Source of the DNA: an uncultured Prevotellaceae bacterium
GTDB taxonomy: Bacteria; Bacteroidota; Bacteroidia; Bacteroidales; Bacteroidaceae
DNA: 40,965 bases
Assembly: GCA_902799765.1 (NCBI GenBank)
Contig: CADCBZ010000047.1
Location: 1-40,965, forward strand
Direction of reading: 5' to 3'
Part shown: piece after piece, positions 27,235 through 35,408 of the stretch
Numbering within the stretch: the first letter of the stretch is position 1
Layout: the number at the start of each line of letters is the position of its first letter
Made by a program: the position numbers and the translations under genes
The notes under the pieces: model-generated
Told to the model about the DNA's origin: nothing
The model's input: the letters and a program-made list of their open reading frames with translations, nothing else
The model's database searches: none

Positions 27235-27385
27235 CCCCTGCAATCTTAGAGAAGGCGAGTGGCAACGCTCTATTTGACATATTGCATGGCAGACAGAGAA
27301 TAGGCGACCTGATAGATTATGGTAAATTTGTGGCTTATGAAAGTAGGCCACGAATCAAAAGTAAAAACTTAAAAGTGTAATTATT
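27235..27385 (+). other. Leader region without a gene
   Basis: Between the promoter and the 15-codon frame. It contains a small hairpin (GTGGC 27330-27334 with GCCAC 27347-27351). A frame stays open across it (27183-27380) but it spans the promoter, so I do not call a gene. No riboswitch class is recognised. Confidence 0.4.
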
Positions 27386-27433
27386 ATGATGGATAATACT
27401 AAAGCTGCATTGATTGAGAAGGCAGTAGAATAA
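27386..27433 (+). pseudogene. 15-codon reading frame, probable 5' remnant of a disrupted gene
   Basis: Reads MMDNTKAALIEKAVE and stops. It is well placed after the promoter and leader and has host-like composition, whereas the sequence after it turns AT-rich at once. It could be the start of a host gene cut by insertion of the cassette, or a leader peptide. Confidence 0.45.
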
Positions 27434-27473
27434 CTTGTTTAGTCCTTTTTTAATGAATCAATTATATATATTT

Positions 27474-28325
27474 ATGAAAGAATTCTCATTAACTCAAATT
27501 GCAGAACAAATCAAGAATGATTTTTTCACTCCAAATCATTCTTACAATACATTTTCTTATGAAGATGCAATAAATACATTTGTTGATATTGCTCAAAAAC
27601 AAGGTCACAACCTAACGGAATTTGAGAATGTATGTTTAAAAGGTATTATAGATATTCTCAAGGTAGAAGATGGATTTCGTTTTTCTAATCTGCCAGCTGA
27701 AGAAAATGTTTACAATAGAATTATTCCGTATAAGTTGTATTTTCTTGTCATTGTATCAATATTCATCGGAGGAATTACAGGTGGAGTTCTCTTTTTTCAT
27801 TGGTTCTTTTCTGTCTTTGGAGCGATAATATTCACAATATTTGTTTTGTTTATATATGATTACAGTCAAAAAAGGATAGAAAAAGATTTTACCACCCATG
27901 CAGACATACAATGTGATAAAGTTAAACTTCAATTAATAAATATCTGTAAAAGTATTGACTTAATTGTAGATACTTATCAGAGAAGAATAGATGAAAACAC
28001 TTCCCGAATTTCCGAAAAGAAGATCATTCCTTTTGAAAGAAAGTATGAATGGCTCTTGTCTCAAATTCAGGCTATTATTGGTTATGAAAGATATAACGAA
28101 GAAGAACCAGATTTCAAGAGAGAGTTAAAGGAACGGTGTGAAGACCTTGCTTTGGTGATGTCCAATATTCAAATTTGCTTTGAGGACTATAATGGAAATA
28201 ATGACGGATTGTTTGAAATTGTTGAATATTCTGACATTTCTTGTCCAAAGCGTGTACTTCCATCTGTTCTTAGCAAGGACGAGTTGATAATTAAGGGGAA
28301 AGTCTTTGTTCCTGAGAATAACTGA
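27474..28325 (+). CDS. Membrane protein with two adjacent helices, first gene of the cassette
   Basis: 283 residues from the ATG at 27474 (an in-frame ATG at 27453 would add seven). The N-terminal 95 residues are soluble. Two helices follow (LYFLVIVSIFIGGITGGVLFF and VFGAIIFTIFVLFIYDY) with a very short loop, so both ends are probably cytosolic. The C-terminal 140 residues are charged and helical, then end in a short beta-type segment DELIIKGKVFVPE. That ending recalls the C-terminal sheet of GrpE exchange factors, which would suit the neighbouring Hsp70-like protein; this is weak. I do not recognise a named family. It probably anchors the system to the membrane. Confidence 0.7.
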   Translation: MKEFSLTQIAEQIKNDFFTPNHSYNTFSYEDAINTFVDIAQKQGHNLTEFENVCLKGIIDILKVEDGFRFSNLPAEENVYNRIIPYKLYFLVIVSIFIGGITGGVLFFHWFFSVFGAIIFTIFVLFIYDYSQKRIEKDFTTHADIQCDKVKLQLINICKSIDLIVDTYQRRIDENTSRISEKKIIPFERKYEWLLSQIQAIIGYERYNEEEPDFKRELKERCEDLALVMSNIQICFEDYNGNNDGLFEIVEYSDISCPKRVLPSVLSKDELIIKGKVFVPENN

Positions 28326-28332
28326 AGGCATT

Positions 28333-30252
28333 ATGGATAAAAAATATGTTATTGGGATAGATTTTGGACATGGAGAAACGTCTGCAGCATATTGCGATCT
28401 GGAAGATATCTATTCAGAAGTTCATGACATAGAAATACAGCGAGGTGATGTTTCAATTCCGTCCACATTCTTCATACCTTCAGATTCAAATAAGTCTGAA
28501 TTATTAGGTAGGGAGGCTATTCAACATGAGACTATTGGGAAGGGAACAATATTTGTGGGTTTTAAGCAAAAGCCTCAAATTCCACCAAAAGATGTTGAAA
28601 AATCAAATGCATGGTGTAAATACATGCATAAAGTATATAGGGAGATTGTAAGTAATCGAGAATTACCTTTCCATTCGAATGATTACGTTATTTACATAGC
28701 CAAACCTTCAAGTTGGAAAGCAAAGGCAGAGAGTAGATATTATGATTATGTTGCAAAGCCTGAATATGCAGGTCTACCATTGGAAGGCCCTCAAGCTATT
28801 GTCAATGAATCAAGAGCGGCATTTATTTCTGCTCAGCATAGCGAAAAAGCAAAGATTGTTGGTGGAGATTTTTATAGAGGTTGCGTCGTAATAGATATGG
28901 GATCAAGCACCGTTGATATGACCTATATAAGTGATTCGCACTATCCTAATCAAAAAAAGTCTGGATATTATTTGAAAGATGATGGCTACTATTGTGGTGC
29001 CTCAATCATAGAGGAAGCTATTTTGGACTGTTATGTAGATAATAGTGCAGAATTACGTGACTTATTATATAAAGATGAAAGATTGAAATATCCCTTACTT
29101 TATGAGATACGTAAAGTGAAAGAGGACTACTTTTCAAGTCCAGAACATTCAACGAAAAAAAAGACCATCTATTTGGACAAATACAATGGTAAAGGTAAAA
29201 TTATAATTGAAATTAGTAAAGACACCATAAATAGATATACTGGTGACTATCAGTTGAAATTTAAAGAAGCGCTAGGTAAATATATTATATCGCTGGAGAA
29301 AGAGTTAGGGGATAAGCCGAAAATTTATTGTGTCATTTTGACAGGCGGGGCTTCCCGAATGGACTTCGCAAAAGAAATAGTATGTAAAGAATGGGGAATT
29401 GGTGAAGATTATATATTTTCAGCAGACAACCCTTCTTTGACGGTTTCCAGAGGTATTGCAGAAGTAGCCAGAATGGATATTTTAACTAGAGGGATGAAAG
29501 AAGATGTAGAACAACTGATAAAAAGTAAGCTGACTGACCAAAATATAAACAACGAGGTTGTTCCCCTATTCTTAAAAAATCTTATTAACACAATCAAAGA
29601 AGAGTGTCTGAAAATCATAAAAGAAAAAGAATTTGTAAACTTTGATGCATTATCAAAGGAAATATCAAAAACCTGCGAAGAAGTGCTATCAGACAATCAA
29701 AGAATACAGGAACAACTTCAAGATGCAGTAGACAGTGATAAAGTTATTCGAGAGAAAACGAATAGGATTATAAAATACTATTCTGTTCTAGGTGTCGATG
29801 AGAATTCGCTCACAAAAATCATTGATATTTCAAATATTAAAAGTGTCATTTTAGACCCAAATGGCATCCCCAAAATATTAAAAGATATGCAGGAAAGTAT
29901 AGGTTATGAACTATGCAAGGAAAAAGAATCTATATGGGATCGTTTTTGTAATTTCTGTAGTCGCCTTTTTGAATCAAAAAAACATAAGGAGGCTCGCGAA
30001 AGACTAGAAACTTCATTATATAGGACAAGAGGAGGTCTTGCCAATTTTACTTCCGACGACAAGAAGAAGATTTATAAGAAAAATTTGTCTGATAAGATAT
30101 GTGATTTCTTCGAAAGATTACAGGTCGGAAAGCAGGATACTTGTTGTGGTCCATCTCTCTTGAATGATATCAGGAGTTGTTCAGAACAATATTTGTATGG
30201 ATTATTATATAATATTGACCATGTAAGAAAGGAGATTACTGATAATGAATAA
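28333..30252 (+). CDS. Hsp70/actin-fold ATPase with unusual C-terminal region
   Basis: 639 residues. The actin-like ATPase core is clear: phosphate-1 motif G8-I-D-F-G-H-G-E-T, phosphate-2 motif I187-D-M-G-S-S-T-V-D, and adenosine motif T337-G-G-A-S. This resembles DnaK (GIDLGTT, LVYDLGGGT, LVGGSTR) with changes. The C-terminal 250 residues do not show the DnaK substrate-binding sheet; they are helical and carry a Cys-rich aromatic stretch (WDRFCNFCSRLFESKK). Start at 28333 is the first ATG after the previous stop. It overlaps the HerA-like gene by eight bases. A chaperone or conformational-switch role for the toxin is inferred. Confidence 0.85.
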   Translation: MDKKYVIGIDFGHGETSAAYCDLEDIYSEVHDIEIQRGDVSIPSTFFIPSDSNKSELLGREAIQHETIGKGTIFVGFKQKPQIPPKDVEKSNAWCKYMHKVYREIVSNRELPFHSNDYVIYIAKPSSWKAKAESRYYDYVAKPEYAGLPLEGPQAIVNESRAAFISAQHSEKAKIVGGDFYRGCVVIDMGSSTVDMTYISDSHYPNQKKSGYYLKDDGYYCGASIIEEAILDCYVDNSAELRDLLYKDERLKYPLLYEIRKVKEDYFSSPEHSTKKKTIYLDKYNGKGKIIIEISKDTINRYTGDYQLKFKEALGKYIISLEKELGDKPKIYCVILTGGASRMDFAKEIVCKEWGIGEDYIFSADNPSLTVSRGIAEVARMDILTRGMKEDVEQLIKSKLTDQNINNEVVPLFLKNLINTIKEECLKIIKEKEFVNFDALSKEISKTCEEVLSDNQRIQEQLQDAVDSDKVIREKTNRIIKYYSVLGVDENSLTKIIDISNIKSVILDPNGIPKILKDMQESIGYELCKEKESIWDRFCNFCSRLFESKKHKEARERLETSLYRTRGGLANFTSDDKKKIYKKNLSDKICDFFERLQVGKQDTCCGPSLLNDIRSCSEQYLYGLLYNIDHVRKEITDNE

Positions 30253-33200
30253 CAACGAAGAAAATGTCTATAATACCAGTACCAGTTTGATTACTAGTGC
30301 CGGATTATCTAAAACTATACCTCTTTTTACTGAACGTAGATATCTTGACTTTGGAAAAGAGGATATAAAGTTAATTGCTGTTGATGGTCCTGTTAAAAAG
30401 GATGTTATATGGATGCAAATAAAAAAGGTCAGTAAGCCGAAAGAAAAAGATGCGGAATTCTTTATGACAGCAATTCAAAAAATATTGCTTTCATGTGCCA
30501 TGCCTGATAGCAGGTTGTTATTTTTAGTAACCTGTTTAGGTAATTCTGATCATGCATTATTCTTAGGGATAGAAGGAGATAATAAAGATAAAACTATAAA
30601 TATGCTTAATAATTTTGTCTCAGGAATATGGCCAGGCATAGAAACTAAGATTACTGACACATGTCCACAGTTGACAAAATTGTCTAATTATATAATAGGA
30701 GATGAACATGGAGATGAAATAAGAAATTTCAGTATTGTTACAGGGATACCATCCATGGAGACACAGTACGAAACTATTTACCCTTCTACTATCGATAACT
30801 TAATTGAGGGCTTGGGAAACTGTAATAGATGGGCTTATTTGGTCATTGCAGAATCTATGACTAGAAAGCAGTCTGATGAAATTCTTTACACATGTAGACA
30901 ATTATTAGGGCAAATCGAGTCGCTAAAATCTTTGTCAATATCCGACACGTCTACAGTAAGTATGACAGAGGCAACCAAAAGCATCCAAAATAAAGACCTA
31001 GATAGATTAACTAATACAATTTGCGATATTATACCAAATTTCCTTCCTATGAAGGAGCAAATATCTAAAGTGTTAAGTGGTATTATTGCATGCTTGCCAA
31101 CAGGAGTGTTATTACCAACAACAACAGAGACTAGTGGTTCTCGACAAGAGTCGGAAGCAAGAACCAAAAGTCAAACAATTGTCAATAATCATATAGAGGC
31201 AATCTCGGAGCATTTGAAAAAATACGCAAATCGTCTTGAAGAAGGAAAAGCTATAGGAATGTGGGAGGTGAATACATTCTTTATGGCAAAAGAAGAAGAC
31301 GTGTTTAATAACGGTAAGCAACAGTTAGTATCTATTTTGTCTGGTGATGAGTCAAAATATGAACCCATTCGAGTTCGAGATATTACTAATTTATTTGAAG
31401 ATGAAGAGAGACGTACAGAAGCATCTAAATTCAAATTCCCCAATATTGAAATACAGAATAAAGATGATAAAGTTATAAAACATCTATTTGGTAAATCGTA
31501 TGATTATCTATCGTCCGTATTAACCACAAAAGAACTATCATCATTCATCAATCTTCCATTAAAGTCTGTTCCTGGAATACCAGTTAGAGAGATAGCTGCA
31601 TTCGGAAGAAACATTACTAAATCTTTGCCGAAAAAAGAATCTGTAACAACAATAGATGAACCTGACTCGACAATTCTTCTTGGAAATATCCAACATATGG
31701 GTGTTGTTGAGATGGATTCTGTGAAAATTGACATGAACAGTCTTCCAAAACATACCTTTATAACGGGAACAACAGGTAGTGGTAAATCAAACACAATGTA
31801 TCTTATTCTTCAAGGGCTTTTAGACAAAGTTAAGAATGACGAAGAAAAGAAGTTGAAGTTTCTTGTTATTGAGCCTACAAAGGGTGAATATAAACATGCG
31901 TTTGGAAACAAGTCTGATGTTTCTGTATTAGGCACTAACCCGAACATGAATCAACTACTGCGAATCAACCCCTTTGAGTTCCCTGAAGGAGTTCATGTGT
32001 ATGAGCATATAGATCGGTTGGTCGAGATTTTTAATGCTTCCTGGCCAATGTATGCAGCAATGCCTGTAGTGCTGAAAAAAGCTATCACTGATGCATATAA
32101 ACATTGTGGTTGGGATTTACATTCTTCTATTCAAGAAATTAATAGCACACGCAAACTATTTCCAACTTTTAATGATGTCGTTGTCGCATTGCGTGACTTC
32201 ATCAACAATTCGGAATACTCAGCAGAAACAAAAGGTGATTACAAAGGTTCTTTAGAAACACGTCTTATATCAATGTCAGAAGGCTTGACAGGAATGATGC
32301 TTAATAATACGAAAGGAAATAATTCTGACTCAGATTTGTTCCAAAAAAATGTTATTGTTGATTTGAGTCGTGTTGGTAATACTGAGACAAAAGCACTCAT
32401 TATGGGCCTTCTGATTATGAAGATGAATGAATTTTACCAGACACAAGGGAAAATGAATTCGAGTCTAAATCATATAACCGTTCTTGAAGAAGCTCATAAT
32501 CTGCTTAAACGTACAAGTACAGCGCAAAACCAAGAAAGCAGTAATCTCGCAGGAAAGTCTGTTGAAATGATTTGCAATAGTATTGCCGAGATGCGTACTT
32601 ATGGCGAAGGCTTTATTATTGTTGATCAGTCACCTTCTCAAGTAGATTTGGCTGCTATTCGCAATACAAATACAAAAATCATTCTGTCTCTTCCAGAGGC
32701 GGATGATCGTGAATGTGCAGGAAAGTCCATAGGATTGAAAGATGAACAGATAGACGAAATAGGACGCCTAAAAATGGGTGAGGCCATTGTGTACCAAAAT
32801 GGTTGGGAGGAGCCTGTTCTATGTAAGGTAAATGAGTTTAAGTATAACAAAGAAGAAAGATACAAAGATCACAAAGATTCATATAATGTTTTGGATGAAT
32901 CTCAAATGCTACATAAAGTGCTGTCTTTCTTATATATGTATTGCGGAGGAAGCAATGATACACTAAAACAAATAGATGACCTCAGATGCTCTATTTTTGA
33001 TTGCAAGCTTTTATCTGCTACTAAATTCTCACTATTGAAGTTGATAGACGATTACAATAAAAATGGAGCTGATTTAAACAAGAGAAACCATGCGAAAGTG
33101 ATGGAAATTGCAGGCGCATGTCTCGGGTTGTCTCCTCAGATAAAGAAAATAATAATGAAAAAGAAAAATATTATAGAAGCAAATGATTCCATTAAAGATT

Positions 33201-33337
33201 TGATAATAAATCTATTGCCAAATGGCAGTGACGATTTTTATCGCTTCTGTACCAGATGCTCGTTAAGGCTTCTGGCTTCTGAATCCTCTACGAACGTAGA
33301 TTTTTATAACAACTGGTTTAGGACGTATTATAAATAA
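30245..33337 (+). CDS. HerA/FtsK-like P-loop ATPase (DUF87 type)
   Basis: 1030 residues. Walker A is G508-T-T-G-S-G-K-S515 and Walker B is ITVLEEAH (E748, E749, H751). A later DQSPSQVDLAAIRNTNTKI segment matches the sensor strand of HerA and VirB4-like ATPases. About 480 residues precede the ATPase, with no family I can name, and the C-terminal 180 residues are helical. Relatives form hexameric pumps for DNA or act with nucleases, and some handle proteins in secretion. Here it is placed between an Hsp70-like gene and a toxin gene. No transmembrane helix is obvious. Confidence 0.88.
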   Translation: MNNNEENVYNTSTSLITSAGLSKTIPLFTERRYLDFGKEDIKLIAVDGPVKKDVIWMQIKKVSKPKEKDAEFFMTAIQKILLSCAMPDSRLLFLVTCLGNSDHALFLGIEGDNKDKTINMLNNFVSGIWPGIETKITDTCPQLTKLSNYIIGDEHGDEIRNFSIVTGIPSMETQYETIYPSTIDNLIEGLGNCNRWAYLVIAESMTRKQSDEILYTCRQLLGQIESLKSLSISDTSTVSMTEATKSIQNKDLDRLTNTICDIIPNFLPMKEQISKVLSGIIACLPTGVLLPTTTETSGSRQESEARTKSQTIVNNHIEAISEHLKKYANRLEEGKAIGMWEVNTFFMAKEEDVFNNGKQQLVSILSGDESKYEPIRVRDITNLFEDEERRTEASKFKFPNIEIQNKDDKVIKHLFGKSYDYLSSVLTTKELSSFINLPLKSVPGIPVREIAAFGRNITKSLPKKESVTTIDEPDSTILLGNIQHMGVVEMDSVKIDMNSLPKHTFITGTTGSGKSNTMYLILQGLLDKVKNDEEKKLKFLVIEPTKGEYKHAFGNKSDVSVLGTNPNMNQLLRINPFEFPEGVHVYEHIDRLVEIFNASWPMYAAMPVVLKKAITDAYKHCGWDLHSSIQEINSTRKLFPTFNDVVVALRDFINNSEYSAETKGDYKGSLETRLISMSEGLTGMMLNNTKGNNSDSDLFQKNVIVDLSRVGNTETKALIMGLLIMKMNEFYQTQGKMNSSLNHITVLEEAHNLLKRTSTAQNQESSNLAGKSVEMICNSIAEMRTYGEGFIIVDQSPSQVDLAAIRNTNTKIILSLPEADDRECAGKSIGLKDEQIDEIGRLKMGEAIVYQNGWEEPVLCKVNEFKYNKEERYKDHKDSYNVLDESQMLHKVLSFLYMYCGGSNDTLKQIDDLRCSIFDCKLLSATKFSLLKLIDDYNKNGADLNKRNHAKVMEIAGACLGLSPQIKKIIMKKKNIIEANDSIKDLIINLLPNGSDDFYRFCTRCSLRLLASESSTNVDFYNNWFRTYYK

Positions 33338-33342
33338 AGAAT

Positions 33343-34167
33343 ATGCCATTCGTAATAGATGATATAACTGTTGCTGCAGCAGAAATGGGTGAAGTTGCTG
33401 CCGAAACTTCGGAAATTGCCGGAGCAGTAGCTGGGCCTTCTGAAATAATTGGCGATGAGATAGGTGAAGGGGCATTTGAAAATGAAAAAGCAATAGATGT
33501 TGGTGAGGCTTCTGATCTTTCTGTACCTGAGTCTACTGAGATTATTGGAGATGGTGTGGGTGAGTCTTTTATTGATAAGTCCATATATCATGACGAACAA
33601 AAAAAGGCTAGAACAGAGAAGTTGGAAACTACAATTGATAATTCTCAAGCTGATGAAATTTCAATAAATGATAATACTGATTCGTTCCAAAATAATTTGG
33701 AACAGGCAGAAGTAGATGACAATGGTAAACCATATATTAAAGATGGTGAATTATTACCAAGCAATACCTACGAAATCAATGGCGTAAAATACGAAACTGA
33801 TGACAAAGGCAGAATTATTTGTGCAGAGACAAGTGTCGAAATTAATAATGAACCAAGACCTAGTCTAAATAGCCGCAAGGTTGATGGACTTGAACCAGGT
33901 GATGATAAAGGACATATTGTTGCACATATTTTAGGCGGTGCAGACACTGAAGGAAATTTGGTGGCCATGGACTCCAAACTTAATAGAGGTGAATATAAGT
34001 CAATGGAATTAGGAGCAAAACGCGCTCTCGAGGAGGGTAAAGTAGTGATAATGACCGTTGACATAGAATATGAAGGAGATAGTAAACGTCCAAAATCATT
34101 CACAGTTACCCTTGAAATTGATAATGAAATTACTGTAAAAAAATTCTTAAATAATAAAAATGAATAA
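33343..34167 (+). CDS. Polymorphic-toxin-type DNA/RNA non-specific nuclease
   Basis: 274 residues. The C-terminal half, from about residue 125, is a DNA/RNA non-specific endonuclease domain as in YeeF/LXG toxins. It starts with KPYIKDGELLPSNTYEINGV and has the His-Me core D-K-G190-H191-I-V-A followed by N205-L-V-A-M and LNRGEYKS, ending with YEGDSKRPKSFTVT. H191 is the likely catalytic base and N205 a metal-site residue. The first 120 residues are Ala/Gly/Glu-rich and contain an imperfect repeat (EIIGDEIGE at 34 and EIIGDGVGE at 66). No signal peptide or known delivery domain (LXG, PAAR, RHS) is present. An immunity gene overlaps its end by eight bases. Confidence 0.87.
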   Translation: MPFVIDDITVAAAEMGEVAAETSEIAGAVAGPSEIIGDEIGEGAFENEKAIDVGEASDLSVPESTEIIGDGVGESFIDKSIYHDEQKKARTEKLETTIDNSQADEISINDNTDSFQNNLEQAEVDDNGKPYIKDGELLPSNTYEINGVKYETDDKGRIICAETSVEINNEPRPSLNSRKVDGLEPGDDKGHIVAHILGGADTEGNLVAMDSKLNRGEYKSMELGAKRALEEGKVVIMTVDIEYEGDSKRPKSFTVTLEIDNEITVKKFLNNKNE

Positions 34168-34528
34168 TATGTATAATAAAATAGCAAATTTGTTAGTTGA
34201 AGTTTTACCGGCTGGTTGGATTAATGCCGTTATGTATGCTCATATTACTGAGGATATGTATGAGATTTTCTTTTATGTAAAAAAGGACTCCACTTATTAT
34301 AATTGTTTCAAATTAGAAAAAGAGTTCGGAATTTCTAGAAAGGCCATAATGGGTTGTTTTGATAAAATTCATGAAACACTTTTAGATGATTATGTAGAGA
34401 AGAAATGGTATTGTGCAACTATTCAATTAAGTAATGATAATAAGTTTATCATTGATTATACATATGAGAACCTGTCAGACAGTGAGGACATATTTAAAAC
34501 TAAATGGAAACAAACATATTTGAAGTAA
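34160..34528 (+). CDS. YezG/DUF600-type immunity protein
   Basis: 122 residues. The pattern IANLLVEVLPAGWINAVMYA, EIFFYVKK, a central Phe and a C-terminal NKFIIDYTYENL matches the YezG (DUF600) immunity family, whose Bacillus member protects against the YeeF nuclease. Its gene follows a nuclease of that same class with an eight-base overlap, so the match is supported by context. It presumably binds and blocks the toxin in the cytosol of the producer. Confidence 0.85.
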   Translation: MNNMYNKIANLLVEVLPAGWINAVMYAHITEDMYEIFFYVKKDSTYYNCFKLEKEFGISRKAIMGCFDKIHETLLDDYVEKKWYCATIQLSNDNKFIIDYTYENLSDSEDIFKTKWKQTYLK

Positions 34529-34569
34529 TGTCTAACCTACAAAAACACGAATATGGCTATAAATAGAAC

Positions 34570-34968
34570 ATGAAACAAAGATACATCCAAGAATGCACCA
34601 ACTGCGGTAATTTCGTAGTTGGCAAAGAGAAGCGAGGGTTTCTCAGAGATGCTTTGCGTGGCGGACCTGGGACTGCTGTTGAATTTATACCTGTCGGTGG
34701 GAAACTGATTTGGAAGGCTTCGAAGGAAATTGTTTTGTGTCTCTTGAGAACTGACATGGAGAAATGGGGTGATGAACTTGAGAAGTGGATTTACAAGGAT
34801 ATCCAAGTTGAATACGAATGCCCAAAATGCGGTAAAACATGGACTGAGACACATCCGCTTAGCGAATCGGAATATAAACAGATGATAGCTGACTACATTA
34901 CAAAGGTTAAAGATTTAGCTACGCTTAAAAAGTCAGAAACCCAAAAGTCGGATACTGGCAAAAGTTAA
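34570..34968 (+). CDS. Double zinc-ribbon protein
   Basis: 132 residues with a Cys pair near the N-terminus (CTNCGN) and another near residue 82 (CPKCGK), which could form one split zinc ribbon. Between them are a basic Gly-rich segment (RGFLRDALRGGPG) and a hydrophobic segment. Function unknown. It is the first gene after the AT-rich cassette and lies just before a fragment-like paralogue gene. Confidence 0.65.
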   Translation: MKQRYIQECTNCGNFVVGKEKRGFLRDALRGGPGTAVEFIPVGGKLIWKASKEIVLCLLRTDMEKWGDELEKWIYKDIQVEYECPKCGKTWTETHPLSESEYKQMIADYITKVKDLATLKKSETQKSDTGKS

Positions 34969-34969
34969 G

Positions 34970-35293
34970 TTGGGGGTTGTCGATAAGAAAACTATTAGTG
35001 TCACAAAGAAGGTGGTAATCAAGGATGCGACTGTCAATATTTCTGTTGATCAGATAGCAGGAAATGATATTTCCTTGTCATATCAGGCAGGTTTCGGCAT
35101 AGAGTGGATCATCAAGGGTGCGCTGATGTGGTTTAAGGAAATAATAAGTGGCTTTGTTGAAGAACAGGAAGATAATAAATTGCTGTTGCACTTGGATAGA
35201 ATTGAGCAGTTGAGCAGTATACTCGACAAAATAGAGATTAAAGCAGTAAGCTTCGATGACTTAAATGCAATTGTAGCATTTATTCTAAAATGA
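34970..35293 (+). CDS. Paralogue of the 25,962 protein, N-terminally short
   Basis: The C-terminal part (HLDRIEQLSSILDKIEI) aligns with the 141-residue protein encoded at 25,962. No ATG is available; the frame can start at TTG 34970, two bases after the zinc-ribbon stop. Reading the same frame upstream, residues like ILAKVKLGVVD continue the similarity to IRQIKLAYVD, so the paralogue once extended into the end of the zinc-ribbon gene and has probably lost its start. It may be a pseudogene or be expressed by coupling. Confidence 0.5.
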   Translation: MGVVDKKTISVTKKVVIKDATVNISVDQIAGNDISLSYQAGFGIEWIIKGALMWFKEIISGFVEEQEDNKLLLHLDRIEQLSSILDKIEIKAVSFDDLNAIVAFILK

Positions 35294-35340
35294 CTTTTTA
35301 TTGCAAGTTGATATTCTAGTAGCTTTAAATAAAAATATGT

Positions 35341-35380
35341 AGAGGCGGACACAAAATGTCTGCCTCTCCTTTTATCTTTG
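35341..35380 (+). promoter_or_regulatory. Palindromic-operator promoter, copy 2
   Basis: 11-bp arms at 35341-35351 and 35357-35367 (one G-T pair), loop of five, then TATCTTTG at 35373-35380. GGACA to the -7 box is 21 bases, as in the other copies. The hairpin followed by TCCTTTT might also act as a weak terminator for the preceding gene. Confidence 0.75.
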
Positions 35381-35408
35381 CAGCTAGAAACTTATAAATG
35401 TGTATATT

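Larger units (their letters stand above)
27434..34540 (+). other. AT-rich five-gene cassette (candidate Hsp70-HerA toxin system)
   Basis: Base composition drops visibly after 27433 and recovers after about 34540. All five genes run in one direction with gaps or overlaps of eight bases or less. No transposase, integrase or clear terminal repeat is seen, so the way it was acquired is unknown. Confidence 0.6.

Noticed and set aside
27183-27380. 65-codon open frame before the AT-rich cassette
   Set aside because: It spans a well-formed promoter (27204-27234) and has no recognisable protein features.
27434-34540. Integrative element or prophage
   Set aside because: No integrase, transposase, tRNA target, terminal repeat or phage structural gene is visible; only composition and gene packing suggest transfer.
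35341-35371. Pure transcription terminator
   Set aside because: The hairpin has only a short, interrupted T tract and keeps an exact distance to a -7 box in all four copies, so a promoter-linked role fits better, though weak termination is not excluded.
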